Below, piece by piece: positions 18,495 through 22,252 of a DNA stretch of 22,252 nt. The stretch comes from a virus. Both the position numbers and the translations under genes were made by a program. The notes beneath the pieces are model-generated. The model saw nothing but the letters and a program-made list of their open reading frames with translations. It was not told where the DNA came from and ran no database searches. The stretch's first letter is position 1, and each line of letters opens with the position of its first letter. The DNA is taken from the IMG/VR virus record IMGVR_UViG_3300034374_007683, positions 1-22,252 of that record; one strand, written 5' to 3'.

Positions 18495-21404
18495 GTGCCC
18501 GGCACCGTTCGGGTCGCTCGCCGCTCCCGACCGTGGGACCGGCTGCCAATCACCAAGGCGCGGCCACCGGGACAAGCAGCGTTCCGGCCCGCCGGCAAAC
18601 TGACACTCTCGAAACGGGAGAAACGTCTCGCCGACCTTCTCACCCAAGCGGCCGCCGGCTACCCGCTCGACTTGTGGACGTCACCGCTCACCGGCGGCAA
18701 CATCGCCGACACGGAGCGCCGCACCCGTGAACACCTCGCCGGCTTCGAACGGCAGATTGCCGGCATCCTCGCCGACCAATATGAGGCATCAGCCGAGCGT
18801 GCCGCCCGCGAACTGGCCGACATCCTGTCCGCAGCATTCCGACGGGCCCGGAAGGCGGTACGCAAAGAGGCACCCGACCCGGCTGAACTGGTCGCCGGTT
18901 TCCGATTCGACGCCCGCAACGCAAACACGGCGGCATGGTCCCGCACCGAAGCGGCCCGGCTCGTCACCGCCCTGACCGAGACGCAACGGGAAACGGTCCG
19001 ACAGGTCATCCAACAGTCATTCGATTTCCAGCGGACCCCACAACAAGCAGCCCGCTCCCTCTTCGAAGTGCTCGACACGGTCGCACCGACCACGACCGCC
19101 GGCCAAGAGTTCGCTGAACTGATCGGCGCCCGAGTGAACGGTCTAACGCCACGCTACGAACAGGCCGTCGTGAACCGGGCCGAACGGTACTCCGCTGACC
19201 TCGCCGCCCGAGGCATTGAAGGTCCGAAGGCGCTCGACAAGGTGAGACGAGACGCCGACAAATATGCGGAACGTCTCCGCCGCTCCCGTGCCCGCACCAT
19301 CGCCCGCACCGAAATCTTGACCGCCAACAACGCGGGACGGATGGCATCATTCGAACAGGCGCAACAGCGCGGACTGCTCTCCGAAGAGCACTCCCGGAAA
19401 CGGTGGTCCGCGTCCGGCTTCGATATGTGCCCGGTCTGCACCTCGCTCGACGGACAGTTGCAACGGCTCAAAGACCCGTTCGTCGACGAAGTGTCTGTCG
19501 ACTACCCGCCGGCACACCCAAACTGTCGCTGCTCGTTCGACATTGAACCGAACGTCGAGTTATGGGAGCCACCCCGAATCGTCGGCGAAGGAACCTCTGA
19601 TGACCCGCACCGCTGGGCAACGGACCCGATCCCGACACCCCGATTCCGTCAAGGGGCTGCTACACCGCTCCCTGACCGCGTCCCCCCTTCGCCCGGTGGT
19701 GCAGGGCCGGGCGTCCCGGTTCGGCCCGCTCGCGGGCTCGTGGAGGGCACACAGAGGCAAGCACGGCTCGCCGAGGCTGCCGCCGAATATGGGGTTACGC
19801 CGGAAGAGGCCGCCATGTTCCTCGACGACGCCGCTGTCCTCTTCGACCGGGCGAAAGCGGAAGCGGCTGAGCGGCTCCGCGAAACCTTCGCTCTGCTCGA
19901 CTCCCCGAACATGGGAACGACCGGCATCCCCGACCCGAGAGACGTCGATAAGGCCGGCCAAGTCTATTACGACTGGTTCCGGAATCTCGGCAAAAAGGAG
20001 CAACAGCGGCTCCGACAGAACGGCTGGGTGAGCCGAAGTGTTCGCGCCTCCGTCGACGAGTTCGACGAAGCGTTCGCTGCACAGTTCGGACTTGAATCGC
20101 GTGGACTGCCCGGACAGGCGCTCGAAGAGCATTGGCTCCGCCTGAACCGTGAACATGACCTTTTGGCGCAGGCCGTCCGAGGCCGGAAGCCGCGCAACTA
20201 TGACCGGTACGGCATCACCCCCGATTACAACCAACTGCTGCCCGCCCTTCGCGCCGAGGGCTACGACCTGAACGTGGTCATCGGCGGTTACAGCGAGGAC
20301 ATCGCGGCGATGATCGCGCAGAAGGAACTGGTCGCCGGCGCCGACGAAGCGTATGCGCTCATTCGGGAAGCGGACCGCGCGATTCACGGACCTCCACCGT
20401 GGCGGATGTCTTACCAGTCTTGGGAAGATGAGGTTCGGCAACTGGAGTCCGACGCCCGAAACGGTCTGCTCACCTCCACCGGCGAAGCACGCCTTTCCGA
20501 ACTGGTGCCGCCGCGAGTCGACCTTGGCCAAGACTACGAAGAGTTGTTTGCGACCATCGTCGAGACCGCCCGCTTCGCAAGGCTCGAAGTGGCCGAATAT
20601 GCTGTCATCCCGTGGCAGAACAGCGCCTTGATCCCGATTCCGCCGCCCTCGCCGGCCGCCGCGAAGCCCGTCCCGAGACCCGCGCCGAAACCCGCGCCAA
20701 AACCCACACCCGCTCCCGCATCATCGGGCAGGCTCCCTTGGGACGCAGAAGACTTAGTGCCGGTTACTGACGGGACATTGGTGCCGAAACGGTTCGTTAT
20801 CCGCGACGGCGACGAGACCATTGCAGACCTTGGGGCGTGGCACAGAGAGAAAGTGGCACGAATCGACGACGCATACGATTCAATGCTGAAATCGCAACAC
20901 GCACTCAGTCCCGAGGTTGAACGATCACAAGGCGTTTATCAGTCGGCGTTCGGAATGCACGGTACAATCAACGGCGCTTTGCGAGAGGGCGCACGCCACG
21001 AACTGCTCGACCTGCATCTCGCTAACCTCGACGAACTGTTCCAAGCGAAGATTCCCGTCGACGTTCAACTCTGGCGCGGCATGAATATCGCCGGCAAAAA
21101 AGAGTTTGAGACACTTATGGAGATAATGCAAGAAGGAGCGATCGTTTCGGATGCCGGCTTCATGTCGACCAGCGTGTCGCAGTCAACAGCCTTCCAGTTC
21201 GCAGGTTACGGCGGCAAGAACAAGCCGGTGCTGATGGAGATACGCGCAAGGTCCGGCTCGACTTCCTATCGGGCGATTGAAGGCATTGGAGGCACCACCG
21301 AACACGAGGTACTGTTGCCGAGAAACGTCCAGTTGCGAGTGTTAGAAAACTTTACCGATGAGAATGGCGTGACGAGGATCGTCCTTGAAGTGGTGGAGGG
21401 CTAA
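18495..21404 (+). CDS. MuF head protein fused to an Arg-type ADP-ribosyltransferase toxin domain (969 aa)
   Basis: GTG 18495, two bases after the portal stop. Residues 75-350 are a MuF minor head domain: long helices, then RTIARTEILTANNAGRMASF (267-286), MCPVCTSLDGQ (C312, C315) and PPAHPNCRC (H341, C344, C346). Residues 354-425 are a Pro/Gly-rich spacer. Residues 430-712 are helical and unrecognised. A Pro/Ala/Lys linker spans 714-745. The C-terminal domain (about 765-969) is an R-S-E ADP-ribosyltransferase of the exoenzyme-toxin type: the IN-x2-LR helix, LWRGM with R861, GFMSTS with S891-T892-S893, and TEHEVLLPRN with E936-x-E938. ExE favours arginine targets. MuF proteins ride in the virion, so the enzyme is probably delivered with the DNA. 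All catalytic residues are intact. Confidence 0.92.
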   Translation: MPGTVRVARRSRPWDRLPITKARPPGQAAFRPAGKLTLSKREKRLADLLTQAAAGYPLDLWTSPLTGGNIADTERRTREHLAGFERQIAGILADQYEASAERAARELADILSAAFRRARKAVRKEAPDPAELVAGFRFDARNANTAAWSRTEAARLVTALTETQRETVRQVIQQSFDFQRTPQQAARSLFEVLDTVAPTTTAGQEFAELIGARVNGLTPRYEQAVVNRAERYSADLAARGIEGPKALDKVRRDADKYAERLRRSRARTIARTEILTANNAGRMASFEQAQQRGLLSEEHSRKRWSASGFDMCPVCTSLDGQLQRLKDPFVDEVSVDYPPAHPNCRCSFDIEPNVELWEPPRIVGEGTSDDPHRWATDPIPTPRFRQGAATPLPDRVPPSPGGAGPGVPVRPARGLVEGTQRQARLAEAAAEYGVTPEEAAMFLDDAAVLFDRAKAEAAERLRETFALLDSPNMGTTGIPDPRDVDKAGQVYYDWFRNLGKKEQQRLRQNGWVSRSVRASVDEFDEAFAAQFGLESRGLPGQALEEHWLRLNREHDLLAQAVRGRKPRNYDRYGITPDYNQLLPALRAEGYDLNVVIGGYSEDIAAMIAQKELVAGADEAYALIREADRAIHGPPPWRMSYQSWEDEVRQLESDARNGLLTSTGEARLSELVPPRVDLGQDYEELFATIVETARFARLEVAEYAVIPWQNSALIPIPPPSPAAAKPVPRPAPKPAPKPTPAPASSGRLPWDAEDLVPVTDGTLVPKRFVIRDGDETIADLGAWHREKVARIDDAYDSMLKSQHALSPEVERSQGVYQSAFGMHGTINGALREGARHELLDLHLANLDELFQAKIPVDVQLWRGMNIAGKKEFETLMEIMQEGAIVSDAGFMSTSVSQSTAFQFAGYGGKNKPVLMEIRARSGSTSYRAIEGIGGTTEHEVLLPRNVQLRVLENFTDENGVTRIVLEVVEG

Positions 21405-21574
21405 TGAGCAACTTGAAAGAGCGAATGAACGATCACGGCTTCCGGGTTGTGAGACCGGCGAAACCGACCGCCCGACAGTTGCGAGAGATCGCTGAACGGG
21501 AGCGCCTGCTTGCTGACAACGTGGAGCGTGTTCTATCTGGTGAAACGGGGCCGGGTGTGCCGGCAAGCGGATGA
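21404..21574 (+). CDS. Small charged protein immediately after the toxin gene (56 aa)
   Basis: ATG 21404 overlaps the toxin stop by one base (TAATG), and the stop overlaps the next start (ATGA). It begins MSNLKERMNDHGFRVVRPAK, then a charged helix (TARQLREIAERERLLADNVE) and a flexible Gly/Pro tail. No ribosome-binding site of its own, so it is translated by coupling to the toxin. Its position fits a toxin-neutralising or folding partner, or simply a minor head protein. I recognise no family. The call rests on the stop/start overlaps and sensible composition. Confidence 0.55.
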   Translation: MSNLKERMNDHGFRVVRPAKPTARQLREIAERERLLADNVERVLSGETGPGVPASG

Positions 21575-21819
21575 GCCGCGACCCTGAATCCGAAGTCGGT
21601 GTTCCGGCGACCGTCGACGCGGTCCGCTTGAATCTGATCCGTCTTGGCATCCTCCGCCCGTTGCAAGTGTCGGACGCCGAGAGAGCCGTGCTTGCATTTC
21701 TCCGCCCGCTCGAACTGTCGGACGCTGAGAGAGCCGTCCTTGGCCTGCCGGGGTTCCCGGACACCGAACGGGGTCGACGGGACTTTGCGGCCTCCTACGG
21801 TGCGCTGACGGGCCGCTGA
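21571..21819 (+). CDS. Small protein with an internal 16-residue tandem repeat (82 aa)
   Basis: The ATGA overlap gives the start. The middle contains two adjacent copies of a 16-residue unit, LRPLQVSDAERAVLAF and LRPLELSDAERAVLGL, each probably a turn plus amphipathic helix. A short C-terminal part (PGFPDTERGRRDFAASYGAL) follows. It may be a head or scaffold accessory given its place between MuF and the next head-region gene. No known family; the repeat suggests a recent internal duplication or a helical-repeat binding surface. Confidence 0.6.
   Translation: MSRDPESEVGVPATVDAVRLNLIRLGILRPLQVSDAERAVLAFLRPLELSDAERAVLGLPGFPDTERGRRDFAASYGALTGR
21652..21747 (+). repeat. Two tandem 48-bp coding repeats
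   Basis: Units 21652-21699 and 21700-21747 encode LRPLxxSDAERAVLxx twice. The bases differ at several positions, including synonymous ones, so the duplication is not brand new and the protein sequence seems to be retained by selection. Confidence 0.8.
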
Positions 21820-21829
21820 CGCCCGTTGG

Positions 21830-21835
21830 TAAGGT
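21830..21835 (+). promoter_or_regulatory. Possible leaderless -10 box for the last head-region gene
   Basis: TAAGGT stands six bases before ATG 21842, matching the arrangement before the portal gene (TAAGGTG, four bases, C, start). No ribosome-binding site is seen. CTGACG lies 19 bases upstream, a poor -35 spacing. Confidence 0.33.
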
Positions 21836-21841
21836 GCCGGC

Positions 21842-22252
21842 ATGGTTGCCGTCCCCGACTACGTCGCCGCGAACGCTAAACGTGGCCTCGACCTTTTAGA
21901 GTTTGCGGGGAGCGGGCTCCGACCTAAGACGATTCGTGAGGCGCGGAGCATGGCCGGCGGCGAAGTGTCCGCCGACAAGGTTCGAAGGATGGCGGCATGG
22001 TTCGCCCGCCACAAGTCGGACCTACAGACCGGTGACGCCGACGACTTTGTCGCTGGACGTCGAGAGCGTCCGACCGCCGGTCAAGTGGCATGGCTCCTTT
22101 GGGGAGGGTCTCTTGGTCGTGACCGAATGGACGCGATGGAATGGGCGGAGCGTGTCCGTGACCGTCTGATCCGTGAAGGCGAGTTGGAAGCGGCAGCGCC
22201 GGGCTCCTTGAAGCGTGGCGGCTGGGTTCAGTACGCCGTTCCGAAACCGCCT
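21842..22252 (+). CDS. Head-region helical protein, N-terminal part (3' end cut by window)
   Basis: The frame runs open from ATG 21842 to the window end (137 codons). It starts VAVPDYVAANAKRGLDLLEF, followed by GLRPKTIREARSMAGGEVSA, DKVRRMAAWFARHKSDLQTG and PTAGQVAWLLWGGSLGRDRM. I recognise this RGL...AR...RRM..WFARH...AGxVAWLLWGG series from a small helical domain found near portal, protease and capsid genes of many phages, sometimes fused to the prohead protease. Its exact role is not established to my knowledge. The C-terminal half is off the window, so a fusion cannot be excluded. Confidence 0.75.
   Translation, partial: MVAVPDYVAANAKRGLDLLEFAGSGLRPKTIREARSMAGGEVSADKVRRMAAWFARHKSDLQTGDADDFVAGRRERPTAGQVAWLLWGGSLGRDRMDAMEWAERVRDRLIREGELEAAAPGSLKRGGWVQYAVPKPP

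Noticed and set aside
19560-20531. Minus-strand open frame (323 codons) inside the MuF-toxin gene
   Set aside because: Antisense to a continuous coding frame with intact domains on both sides; no recognisable motif or start signal.
21903-22169. Plus-strand frame of 88 codons at the right end
   Set aside because: It overlaps the frame starting at 21842, which has a recognisable head-region motif (AWLLWGG) and continues off the window.

Overview
The window is a high-GC, almost gap-free stretch of a tailed double-stranded DNA phage (or prophage) genome whose host is very probably an actinobacterium. The evidence for the host is a WhiB-type iron-sulfur regulator, abundant GTG starts, SigA-like promoters that fire directly on start codons (leaderless mRNAs), and a Thr/Pro-rich surface protein whose C-terminal domain I recall, without a search, from Acidimicrobiia. 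Both ends cut through genes. I see no tRNA, CRISPR array, insertion sequence, integrase or lysogeny repressor.

Layout, left to right. (1) 3-1585: end of the late region, with the C-terminus of a Thr/Pro-rich surface or tail protein, three small membrane proteins that look like a lysis/holin cassette, and a zinc-ribbon protein. (2) 1626-5959: early/replication genes, namely a leaderless small gene, a RecT-like annealing protein, a winged-helix replication protein with iteron-like repeats inside its gene, an HNH nuclease, a RusA-like resolvase, a second leaderless gene and five small unknowns. (3) 5961-6030: two strong hairpins separating convergent transcription from the single minus-strand gene, whiB. 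(4) 6374-11403: a compact island of ParB-like protein, ribbon-helix-helix protein, SAM methyltransferase, PAPS-reductase/IbrA-like PP-loop protein, beta-class DNA methyltransferase, unknown protein, GT-A glycosyltransferase and a second ParB-like protein. This looks like a nucleic-acid modification module. (5) 11446-13326: small terminase subunit, a tiny Cys-rich protein and large terminase. (6) 13393-17146: ten small genes of unknown function, unusually placed between terminase and portal and driven by more copies of the same promoter. (7) 17176-22252: portal, a 969-residue MuF head protein fused to an R-S-E ADP-ribosyltransferase, two small proteins and the start of a further head-region gene.

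Two systems stand out. The first is a repeated promoter cassette (TTGACA, 17 bp, CATACT, 7 bp, ATG) that occurs four times directly on the start codons of four dissimilar small genes, plus a fifth copy with a short leader and a Shine-Dalgarno site. The first codons (ATG ACC ACC ACA) are conserved with it, so promoter, transcription start and translation start form one portable unit. The genes with ribosome-binding sites instead carry a recurring CCACCACAAGGAG-like start-associated sequence. The second is the MuF-ADP-ribosyltransferase fusion, a virion protein predicted to carry a host-directed toxin or takeover enzyme, followed immediately by a 56-residue gene of unknown role. The modification island in region 4 is a third candidate for an undescribed system.
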